DNA of 64,000 bases, from the NCBI RefSeq assembly GCF_025685605.1, contig NZ_JAGTUT010000001.1:1736001-1800000 (forward strand). The letters are read 5' to 3'. The DNA is from Granulicella arctica (GTDB lineage: Bacteria; Acidobacteriota; Terriglobia; Terriglobales; Acidobacteriaceae). This document shows, in pieces, positions 26,969-33,758 of this stretch (position 1 is the first letter of the stretch; every line of letters starts with the position of its first letter). Both the position numbers and the translations under genes were made by a program. A model generated the notes under the pieces. That model searched no databases, was not told the DNA's origin, and saw nothing but the letters and a program-made list of their open reading frames with translations.

Positions 26969-27919
26969 ATGGAGAGGTTCATTGTGGAAAAGAAACTGAA
27001 AGATCTCGTTGATAAGGCTCTATCCCGCCGAAGCTTTCTAGCCGGCGCGGGAAGTGTGGCAGCAGGTACCCTCATTGCCGGTTGCAGTGACAGCACCCCT
27101 GCAACAACCACCCCGGTGGCAACAACAACAGCAGCGCCCGCTGCCCTTACCGATGCTGACTACCTCAACTTTGCTCTGAACCTTGAATACCTTGAGGCTG
27201 AATTCTATCTTCATGCAGCAACCGGAACAGGTCTCTCAACGACTGACGCCGGAAGCGGCGCTGGTTCGGTTACCGTTCCTGCCGTCACCCAGCTCACCGG
27301 CCTGACCGCCGTTCAATCTGCCTACCTGAACGAAGTCGCGCAGAACGAGCTTGACCACGTTCGCCTTCTCCGTAGCGCCCTCGCCGGAGCAGCCGTTCCA
27401 CGTCCCGCAATCGATCTCACCTTCTTCGGTACTCTGGCTATGGTCGCCGGGATCACGAAGGATACCTCCTTCACCCCCTTCGCCAGCTACCCGACCTACC
27501 TCATCGGTGCCTTCATCTTCGAGGACGTCGGCGTAACCGCATACCACGGTGCAGCTCTGGTCCTGACCAGTAAGGCAAACCTGACCGTAGGCGCTGAGAT
27601 TCACGCAGTTGAGGCGTACCACGCAGCTTCGATCCGCACCCAGATCGTCGCAGCCGACTTCCTCGCCAACACCGGCACCAACACCTACACTAACATCGCC
27701 AACCAGGTCTCGACACTTCGCGGAACCCTCGGCGGTGGAGCCGAAACCATGCTCAGCCAAACCACGATCGTCGCCTCCGACAGCAACTCGATTGGCTACA
27801 AGCGTAGCCCGGATCAGGTTCTGCACATTGTCTATGGTGCCGCAGGCGGAGCGGGCGTTTCCAAGGGCGGCTTCTTCCCGGCAGGCCTCAACGGCAAGAT
27901 CAGCGTAACAGCATCGTAA
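26969..27919 (+). CDS. Tat-exported ferritin-like domain protein 1
   Basis: The 316-residue protein (ATG 26969) begins with a twin-arginine signal, SRRSFLAGAG, whose hydrophobic part ends in LIAGC, a possible lipobox. It is thus likely exported folded and perhaps lipid-anchored. The mature part opens with DADYLNFALNLEYLEAEFYLHAATG, the first helix of the ferritin-like family related to plant desiccation protein PCC13-62. Further helices carry ESNELDHV-like (QNELDHVRLL) and HAVEAYHAASIR segments with Glu/His residues that could bind a di-metal centre. A Thr/Ala-rich linker follows the signal. The second gene starts 12 bases downstream, so the two are co-transcribed. Confidence 0.88.
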   Translation: MERFIVEKKLKDLVDKALSRRSFLAGAGSVAAGTLIAGCSDSTPATTTPVATTTAAPAALTDADYLNFALNLEYLEAEFYLHAATGTGLSTTDAGSGAGSVTVPAVTQLTGLTAVQSAYLNEVAQNELDHVRLLRSALAGAAVPRPAIDLTFFGTLAMVAGITKDTSFTPFASYPTYLIGAFIFEDVGVTAYHGAALVLTSKANLTVGAEIHAVEAYHAASIRTQIVAADFLANTGTNTYTNIANQVSTLRGTLGGGAETMLSQTTIVASDSNSIGYKRSPDQVLHIVYGAAGGAGVSKGGFFPAGLNGKISVTAS

Positions 27920-27931
27920 GGACGGAGAAAC

Positions 27932-28948
27932 ATGGCAACCCTAGAGACACAGCAACTCGATGAAATCATCGTCAACTCGCGCCGCAAGATGCTCACACTT
28001 GGCGGCGCAGCACTCGCCGGACTCGCCTTCTCGTCCGTTGCGAAGGCGCAAACCACAGCCCTCGGCGATGCCGATTACCTGAACTTCGCCCTGAATCTGG
28101 AGTACCTCGAGGCACAGTTCTATACCCTCGCCGTCTCCGGACAGACCATCGATCAGCAAGGCGTCAGCATCATTGGCGGCGGAACTGCCGGCGGTTCTGT
28201 CACCGTAAAAAGTGGCGGCCCCACGGCGTGCAAGGTTCCTTTTGCCAACACACTCGTGAAGGCATACGCCACCGAAACCGCAGGTGAAGAGCGCAACCAC
28301 GTCACGTTCCTCTCCAGCGCTCTCTCGACCGCAGCCGTTTCCCAGCCGAACCTCGACCTGGTCAACAGCTTCAACGGTCTCGCAAGCCTCCTCGGTCTCG
28401 GCCTTACCGCCTTCGATCCCTTCGCAGACGACGCCAGCTTTCTCATCGGCGCGTACATCTTCGAGGACGTAGGCGTCACGGCATACACTGGTGCGGCTCC
28501 TCTTCTCACCAGCAACACCTTCCTCGATAAGGCAGCAGGCATCCAGGGAGTTGAGGCTTACCACGCTGGCTTGATCCGCACCACGATCTACGGTCTGGAC
28601 CAGGCAGCAACCACACTCGGCGCTGCCGGCACGCTGATGAAGATTGCCACCGCAATCTCCGCTCTGCGCGCCAAGGTCGACGGTACCGCAACCTCCGCAA
28701 CCCGCACCCAGGCTGATGATATCGGTCTCGGCACGCAGCAGGTCCAGTTGAACGGAACCAGCAACCTAACCGCATCAAGCATCGTCAACGCGACGACCAC
28801 TGGTTCGATCAACACGGCAGCCGCAGGCGGTACCGCTGGATCGCTCACCTTTGCCCGCACCGCAGCTCAGGTCCTTTCGATCGTCTACGCAGGCGGTTCC
28901 GGCAAGGGCGGATTCTATCCAAATGGCCTCAACGGCAACGTCAAGTAG
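27932..28948 (+). CDS. Tat-exported ferritin-like domain protein 2
   Basis: The 338-residue paralogue of the preceding gene also has a twin-arginine signal (SRRKMLTLGGAALAGLAF), here ending in a normal cleavage site (AKAQT) without a lipobox. The same ferritin-like helices are present: DADYLNFALNLEYLEAQFYTLAVSG, GEERNHVTFL, AYIFEDVGVTAYTGAA and GVEAYHAGLIR. It has a longer Thr/Ala/Ser-rich insert near residues 240-300. The C-termini of both proteins end in a matching GGFYPNGLNG-type motif. A good ribosome-binding site (AAGGACGGAG) lies in the 12-base gap. A strong terminator follows at 28975. Function in metal, oxidative or desiccation stress is inferred from the family. Confidence 0.88.
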   Translation: MATLETQQLDEIIVNSRRKMLTLGGAALAGLAFSSVAKAQTTALGDADYLNFALNLEYLEAQFYTLAVSGQTIDQQGVSIIGGGTAGGSVTVKSGGPTACKVPFANTLVKAYATETAGEERNHVTFLSSALSTAAVSQPNLDLVNSFNGLASLLGLGLTAFDPFADDASFLIGAYIFEDVGVTAYTGAAPLLTSNTFLDKAAGIQGVEAYHAGLIRTTIYGLDQAATTLGAAGTLMKIATAISALRAKVDGTATSATRTQADDIGLGTQQVQLNGTSNLTASSIVNATTTGSINTAAAGGTAGSLTFARTAAQVLSIVYAGGSGKGGFYPNGLNGNVK

Positions 28949-28974
28949 CCACTAACCCGCAACAACACACCATC

Positions 28975-29006
28975 GGCGGACTCTACTCCAGTAGAGTCCG
29001 CCTTTT
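28975..29006 (+). terminator. Rho-independent terminator of the ferritin-like operon
   Basis: GGCGGACTCTACT and AGTAGAGTCCGCC form a perfect 13-bp inverted repeat around CC, directly followed by TTTT. It lies 26 bases after the stop codon. The innermost pair must open to give a 4-base loop. Confidence 0.92.
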
Positions 29007-29026
29007 CACTGCCGTTCACATACACT

Positions 29027-29054
29027 CCCATCCTGAGCGAGGTCGAAGGACGTG
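29027..29054 (+). repeat. Dispersed intergenic repeat, copy 2
   Basis: CATCCTGAGCGAGGTCGAAG followed by GACGTG differs from copy 1 by a few bases. It sits just past the ferritin-operon terminator. The rest of the gap up to 29229 shows no feature I can support. Confidence 0.65.
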
Positions 29055-29229
29055 TATTTGCCCTCTCATTGTTGTCCCGAATGAAATTTGCCTCTGTATT
29101 TAAATCCGCCTTCCTCGGCAACAATCCGCGGCAACCTTCAGCTCTTGATCGATGTCATCCGCACTGGCCAGTGTTTGGCCGTTTTCACACCCACACCCTC
29201 AATCCCATCGCCCTCGCTACAATAAAAGC

Positions 29230-30504
29230 ATGATCCGCAAGACACGCCTCTTCACTCCCGGTCCGACCCCCCTCCTGCCCGCCGCCCAGTTCGCCATGGC
29301 CGCCGCCGATATCCACCACCGCACCGCAGAATTCCGCGCCCTCTACACCAAGGTCCTCGCCCAGCTCAAGGACTTCGTCGGCACCAAAAACGACGTCATC
29401 ATCCTCTCCAGCTCCGGCACCGGAGCCATGGAAGCCGCAGTCTCGAACCTGACGTCTCCCGGAGATCGTGTCCTGGTTCTAACCGCCGGCAAGTTCGGCG
29501 AACGTTGGACCGCCCTCGCCAAGGCCTTCGGCTGCGCCGTCGACGTCGTCAGCGCCCCCTACGGCCAGACTTTCTCGATTGACGCCGTCAAAGCCGCGCT
29601 CAAGCTCGAAACCCGCGTCGTCTTCATGCAGGCCAGCGAGACCTCGACCGGCGTCCGCCATTGCGTCCCCGCCATCGCGCAGCTCCTCAAGGATCAAAAC
29701 CACGAGGCGCTCCTCGTCGTAGACGCCATCACCGGCCTCGGCACCTCGCACCTCGACATGGACGCATGGGGCGTCGACGTCCTCATCGGCGGCTCCCAGA
29801 AGGCCGTCATGATTCCCCCGGGCCTCAGCTACCTCGCCGTCAGCGATCAGGCATGGGACCGCATGGAGGCCAGCTACAACCCGCGCTACTACTTCGACCT
29901 CCGCAAGGAGCGCAAGAACGCGAAGAACGGCGAGTCCGCCTACACCCCCGCCGTAGCCCTCATCGCCGCCCTCGGAGCAGCCCTCGACTACATCGCCGGA
30001 CAGGCAGCTACTGCTGAGAATCCCGCCGGAAACCTAGCCGAAGGCCGCAAGATGCTCGTCGAGAATGCCGAAACGATCGCCGCCATGACCCGCGCCGCCG
30101 TTCAGGCACTCGGCATGACCCTCTTCGCCCCCGACGCACCCGCAGCTGCCGCGACCGCCGTCATCCCACCGGCTGGCGTCGACTCCGGCGTCGTCGTCAA
30201 GGAGCTGAAGTCCCGCTTCGGTGCCATCATCACCAACGGCCAGGGCGAGATGAAGGGTCAGATCTTCCGTATCGCCCACCTCGGCTTCTTCGACTACATG
30301 GACACCATCGCCCTCATCGGTGCCCTCGAGCAGGTTGTCGCCAAGTCCTTCCCACCCGCCGGATTCGCCTTCGGCAACGGCCTCATCGCCGCCCAGAAGC
30401 TCTACGCGGAACGCTCCCCCACCGCAGCCGCCGACGCCAAATGCATCTGCGGCCGCACCGACCACGCCTGCTCCCTCCAGAACCCCTCCTTCGGCACCAA
30501 ATAA
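29230..30504 (+). CDS. Class V aminotransferase (serine/alanine-glyoxylate type)
   Basis: This PLP enzyme of 424 residues (ATG 29230) starts with the family signature RLFTPGPTPLLP. The cofactor-binding SSSGTGAMEAAVSNL and the aspartate of VVDAITGLG follow, and the Schiff-base lysine lies in GGSQKAVMIPPGL. Relatives act as alanine-glyoxylate, serine-pyruvate or (near serA) phosphoserine aminotransferases. serA lies 3.3 kb downstream and no serC is in the window, so a serine-pathway role is possible but unproven. The last 35 residues are an unusual tail with three cysteines (CICGRTDHAC). Upstream in-frame residues from 29152 do not match the family. Confidence 0.9.
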   Translation: MIRKTRLFTPGPTPLLPAAQFAMAAADIHHRTAEFRALYTKVLAQLKDFVGTKNDVIILSSSGTGAMEAAVSNLTSPGDRVLVLTAGKFGERWTALAKAFGCAVDVVSAPYGQTFSIDAVKAALKLETRVVFMQASETSTGVRHCVPAIAQLLKDQNHEALLVVDAITGLGTSHLDMDAWGVDVLIGGSQKAVMIPPGLSYLAVSDQAWDRMEASYNPRYYFDLRKERKNAKNGESAYTPAVALIAALGAALDYIAGQAATAENPAGNLAEGRKMLVENAETIAAMTRAAVQALGMTLFAPDAPAAAATAVIPPAGVDSGVVVKELKSRFGAIITNGQGEMKGQIFRIAHLGFFDYMDTIALIGALEQVVAKSFPPAGFAFGNGLIAAQKLYAERSPTAAADAKCICGRTDHACSLQNPSFGTK

Positions 30505-30518
30505 AAATTCGTAAGGAA

Positions 30519-30546
30519 CCCTGAACAAGCCCCGCCTTGTTCAGGG
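30519..30546. terminator. Perfect 11-bp hairpin after the aminotransferase
   Basis: CCCTGAACAAG pairs with CTTGTTCAGGG around a 6-base loop, 15 bases after the stop codon. No T-tract follows, so it may be an intrinsic terminator of weak type or an mRNA-stabilising hairpin. Confidence 0.6.
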
Positions 30547-30632
30547 CATAGCTTCCGACGCGCCACAACCCTATGCCGTCGCATCCGCCATGCAAAATCC
30601 CACACGGTGAATTCCTCCAACAAGCCGCCTTA

Positions 30633-30699
30633 TTAAGGGCACGGCTTCAGCCGTGCCATAGTCGCATCATGGAACGTGGCTTTAGCCACTGAGGTACGT
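30633..30699 (+). repeat. Palindromic intergenic repeat (two small hairpins)
   Basis: The first hairpin is GGCACGGC-TTCA-GCCGTGCC (30638-30657). The second is GTGGCT-TT-AGCCAC (30676-30689), followed by TGAGGTACGT. A degenerate, shortened version with GGGCACGG, TTTAG and CTGAGGTACGT occurs at 55284-55312. This is a REP-like dispersed element in a 263-base gene-free stretch. Confidence 0.6.
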
Positions 30700-30728
30700 C
30701 TCCGTCCGCTGTGCCACCAATCAAAGAC

Positions 30729-30771
30729 TTGACACTGTCCATATAACTACTACATCGTAGTAGTTATATGG
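30729..30771 (+). promoter_or_regulatory. PadR promoter with operator overlapping the start codon
   Basis: A perfect -35 hexamer TTGACA (30729-30734) is followed by a perfect 15-bp inverted repeat: CCATATAACTACTAC, ATC, GTAGTAGTTATATGG (30739-30771). The right arm contains the PadR start codon at 30768. PadR proteins bind such palindromes as dimers, so autorepression is very likely. The -10 must lie inside the palindrome, which would make the mRNA leader very short or absent. Confidence 0.8.
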
Positions 30772-31103
30772 CCCTGCCTTCCTCCCTTGGCGAATTCGAA
30801 CAAATCGTCCTTCTCGCCATCCTGCGCCTCGGCGAAGATGCCTATGGCGTAGGCATCCGCCGCGAGATCGCTGCCTGTACGCAGCGCGAGGTCTCCCCCG
30901 GCGCGCTCTACACCACACTCGATAGGCTTGAGAAAAAGGGCATCGTCTCCGCACTCGACGGCGCACCTACCCCCGAGCGCGGCGGTCGCGCCAAACGCTT
31001 CTACAAAGTCTCGAAGACCGGCCACACCCTCCTCACCGAAGCGCAGCGCTCCTTCCAGCGCCTCATGACCGGCCTTAATCTCCTGGAGGAAACCCATGGA
31101 TAA
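30768..31103 (+). CDS. PadR-family transcriptional repressor
   Basis: The 111-residue winged-helix protein covers the short (subfamily-1-like, no long C-terminal dimer arm) PadR type. It shows LGEFEQIVLLAILRLGEDAYGVGIRREIA, then VSPGALYTTLDRLEKKGIVSA (recognition helix) and the wing GRAKRFYKVSKTG. It probably represses its own operon through the palindrome over its start. It overlaps the next gene by 8 bases, so translation is coupled. In this bacterial group, such PadR genes usually precede genes for macrolide-type ABC permeases with a prefix domain; here only a small membrane protein follows. Confidence 0.93.
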   Translation: MALPSSLGEFEQIVLLAILRLGEDAYGVGIRREIAACTQREVSPGALYTTLDRLEKKGIVSALDGAPTPERGGRAKRFYKVSKTGHTLLTEAQRSFQRLMTGLNLLEETHG

Positions 31104-31818
31104 AGCTCATATCGCCGAGTGGCTTCTAGCCCGCGTCAGCACCAAACGCCGCGCCACCGAAATCATAGGCGACCTGCTCGAAACGCCACAGTCGCCCTTG
31201 GCGTTCTGGTCCTCCATCACCCGAATCTTCTTCGCTCTCGGCTCGCGCATCCTCCTGGCCCCGCTCTTCGCACTCTTCTCGTTTGCCATACCCCTCGTGG
31301 CGTTCCGCCTGTCTGCCAATGCCTGGCATCACGTGCCGCACCACTTCGACCCCTGGATGCGCGTCTCCGCTCTCCTCATGATCGCCAGCATGTTTCTCTG
31401 GACCGTCCCCGCGCTCGCACTCATCCGCTTCGGCCGCCGCGACCCGGTCACCCTCATCGCGTTTCCACTAGCTCTCCTGCTCACGCTCTCCTCGACCTTC
31501 GCCTGGCTACCGCTCGCCTTCTATGGCATTGCCGCCGCATTTACGCTAGGCATCCTCGTCCTCTGCCTGCATCGCACCTGGCGCAGATCGCTCCTCTGCA
31601 TCCTCGGAACCGTCGCAACCTTCGCACTTCTCACCTCAGCCGCAACCAGGCTCGCCCTCTCCATCAGCACCATCCGCGAGCACGACAACGATCTATCCAG
31701 CTTCCTCATCTGGTCGGTCGGCATCTGCATAGAAGCCTGGGTCCTGAACTACCTCCACGCCAGCCTCCTGCCCGATCCCGCAGCACCCGCCCCCTCAGTT
31801 TCATCCGCAACTATTTGA
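31096..31818 (+). CDS. Multi-pass membrane protein paired with PadR
   Basis: The 240-residue protein has a soluble N-terminal part of about 35 residues (HIAEWLLARVSTKRRATEIIGDLLET). This resembles the prefix domain found at the start of acidobacterial PadR-linked ABC permeases. About six to seven hydrophobic segments follow. No ATP-binding or FtsX/MacB periplasmic domain is present, so it may be a shortened relative or a separate sensor/transport protein. It is translationally coupled to PadR and therefore very probably the regulator's target. The stop codon lies inside the TTTGACAAA start of an AT-rich repeat element. Confidence 0.75.
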   Translation: MDKAHIAEWLLARVSTKRRATEIIGDLLETPQSPLAFWSSITRIFFALGSRILLAPLFALFSFAIPLVAFRLSANAWHHVPHHFDPWMRVSALLMIASMFLWTVPALALIRFGRRDPVTLIAFPLALLLTLSSTFAWLPLAFYGIAAAFTLGILVLCLHRTWRRSLLCILGTVATFALLTSAATRLALSISTIREHDNDLSSFLIWSVGICIEAWVLNYLHASLLPDPAAPAPSVSSATI

Positions 31819-31940
31819 CAAATCTCCACCCCAGAGACCCCCCTCACTCCTCTGACGAACCCCGCAGACCTTTGGACCAAGTCCAGACCTAAAGTGTCTC
31901 GTTACACGACTTTAGGACTTATGAGAAAAAATAGTTTTTG
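31811..31940 (+). repeat. AT-rich intergenic element, copy A
   Basis: Ordered blocks are CTATTTGACAAA, GTCCAGACCTAAAG, and GACTTTAGGACTT followed by an A-rich then T-rich run. CCTAAAGT (31888-31895) and ACTTTAGG (31909-31916) form a stem. A diverged copy with the same order of blocks lies at 55065-55195, also immediately after a gene. It may act as a transcription terminator or be a remnant of a small mobile repeat. Confidence 0.55.
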
Positions 31941-31969
31941 CGTGAGAGGACCCCTCCCAGCCAAAAACC

Positions 31970-32001
31970 TGTCATCCTGAGCAAAGCCGAAAGGTCTGCG
32001 G
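31970..32001 (+). repeat. Dispersed intergenic repeat, copy 3
   Basis: TGTCATCCTGAGCAAAGCCG followed by AAAGGTCTGCGG is a variant of the repeats at 23666 and 29027, 34 bases upstream of the lipoprotein gene. Confidence 0.65.
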
Positions 32002-32034
32002 TATCCCCGCATAAGCTAGTCTTCCAGGTAGCCC

Positions 32035-32388
32035 ATGAAACGCTCCGCCCACGTCGCCGCTCCCCTCCTCGCCTCAGCCGCCCTCGCCATCCTCGCAGGC
32101 TGCCGTCAGCAGGAGATGCAGCGCTGCGTCGACGAGAACAACAAGGTCGTCGCCGACAATCTCTGCGGCAAACCCCAGCAGGGCATGCGCTCCGACGGCC
32201 ACGGCGGCTTCATCCCCTTCATCATCCCCTACCGCTACTACTACGGCGGAACCGGCGGCTTCGGCCTCGGCTCGACCGTCGGCGGCGGAGCCTTCAACCC
32301 CACACCCGGCCGCAGCTACGCCACACCCTCCACCCGCGGCGGCTTCGGCAGCACTATGTCCGGCGGCGGTGAAGGAGCAGGAGAATAA
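32035..32388 (+). CDS. YgiB-like (DUF1190-type) lipoprotein
   Basis: The 117-residue protein has a lipoprotein signal peptide ending in the lipobox LAGC (Cys22). The mature part holds CVDENNKVV and a Gly/Tyr/Phe-rich, low-complexity C-terminal half (IPYRYYYGGTGGFGLGS). Small Cys- and Gly-rich lipoproteins of this kind (YgiB/YjfM) are encoded immediately upstream of YgiC/YjfC glutathionylspermidine-synthase-like proteins in enterobacteria. The same pairing is seen here, with stop and start codons overlapping as TAATG. Its function is unknown; an outer-envelope location is likely. Confidence 0.8.
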   Translation: MKRSAHVAAPLLASAALAILAGCRQQEMQRCVDENNKVVADNLCGKPQQGMRSDGHGGFIPFIIPYRYYYGGTGGFGLGSTVGGGAFNPTPGRSYATPSTRGGFGSTMSGGGEGAGE

Positions 32389-33626
32389 TGCAGCGCAACA
32401 CCATCGCACCCCGCCCCGACTGGCAGCAAAAGGTCGAAGCCGTAGGCCTCACCTTCCACACCCTCGACAACGGCGACCCCTACTGGGACGAGTCCGCCTG
32501 CTACCAGTTCAGCGCCGCCGAGATCGACACCCTCGAAGCCGCCGGCAACACCCTCCAGGAGATGTGCCTCGCCGCCGCCCAGCACGTCATCGACGAGAAG
32601 CGCTACTCCGAGCTCGACATCCCCGAGCAGGCCATCGAAGCCATCGAGTGGGCTTGGAACAACGAGCCCCCCGCCCTCTACGGCCGCTTCGACATCGCCT
32701 GGTCCGGCTTCGGCACTCCCAAGCTCCTCGAGTACAACGCCGACACCCCGACCTCACTCCTCGAAGCCGCCGTCGTCCAGTGGGACTGGCTGCAGAACGT
32801 CTCCCCAGCACTCGAAGCCGCCTCGCACTTGGGAAAACCAGACCAGTTCAACTCCATCCACGACCGCCTCATCGCCAAGTGGAAGGACCTCGACCCCTAT
32901 CTCTCCAAGCCCGTCTACTTCGCCGGCGTCCAGGCACCTGAAGACCAGCTCACCCTCGCCTACCTCCGCGACACCGCCCAGCAGGCCGGCCTCGAAACCC
33001 TCCAGATGTACATGGAAGAGATCGGCTGGAACGACGAGCGCCAGGCCTTCGTCGACCCCAACGAAGACCAGATGTTCTCCATCTTCAAGCTCTACCCCTG
33101 GGAGATCATGCTCAACGAGGAGTTCGGCGCCCACACCCTCGCCACCTACCCCGACATGCGCTGGATCGAGCCCATCTGGAAGCTCCTCCTCTCGAACAAA
33201 GGCATCCTGCCCATCCTCTGGCAGCTCTATCCCAACCACGACCTCCTCCTCGAAGCCCACTTCGCCGACCCCGCACCAGCCCAGACCACCTCGTCAGCCT
33301 GGCAGCAGGTCGACCCGAACGGCCCACCCACAATCCTCCCCGCCGTCACCCACAACCTCCGCGACTACGTCCGGAAGCCCCTCTACTCCCGCGAAGGAGC
33401 GAACGTCACCATCGTCCGCGACGGAGCCACCATCGCCTCGACAGAAGGCCCTTACACCGGTCGTCAGATCATCCAGGCCCTCGCCCCCGAAGCCGTCTTC
33501 AACAACCGCCACCCCGTCCTCGGTCTCTGGATGGTCGACCAGACCTGCAGCGGCCTCGGCATCCGCGAATCCGCCACCCCCATCACCGACAACTACAGCT
33601 CCTTCATCCCCCACTTCTTTGTATAA
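32388..33626 (+). CDS. ygiC: YgiC-like ATP-grasp (glutathionylspermidine synthase family)
   Basis: The 412-residue protein matches the synthetase half of glutathionylspermidine synthase and the YgiC/YjfC family. It shows WDESACYQFSAAEIDTLEAA, the conserved YGRFDIAWSG, then KLLEYNADTPTSLLEAAVVQWDWL, and near the end EGPYTGRQIIQALAP and HPVLGLWMVDQTCSGLGIRES. The family joins a peptide-like acid to an amine using ATP, but the substrate of YgiC types is not established. No amidase domain is present. The ATG overlaps the stop codon of the YgiB-like lipoprotein, so the two are translationally coupled. Confidence 0.9.
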   Translation: MQRNTIAPRPDWQQKVEAVGLTFHTLDNGDPYWDESACYQFSAAEIDTLEAAGNTLQEMCLAAAQHVIDEKRYSELDIPEQAIEAIEWAWNNEPPALYGRFDIAWSGFGTPKLLEYNADTPTSLLEAAVVQWDWLQNVSPALEAASHLGKPDQFNSIHDRLIAKWKDLDPYLSKPVYFAGVQAPEDQLTLAYLRDTAQQAGLETLQMYMEEIGWNDERQAFVDPNEDQMFSIFKLYPWEIMLNEEFGAHTLATYPDMRWIEPIWKLLLSNKGILPILWQLYPNHDLLLEAHFADPAPAQTTSSAWQQVDPNGPPTILPAVTHNLRDYVRKPLYSREGANVTIVRDGATIASTEGPYTGRQIIQALAPEAVFNNRHPVLGLWMVDQTCSGLGIRESATPITDNYSSFIPHFFV

Positions 33627-33758
33627 GCCCTCATCAGAAAAGCTGGGCTACTCACTCAGCCAAGACAATTCTCTGTCGCCACGGGACGGGCACACTCACA
33701 TAACTCATCATCAGTGGTCTGCCAGCCATTCACACGCGTCCCGTAAACTAGGAACTAT

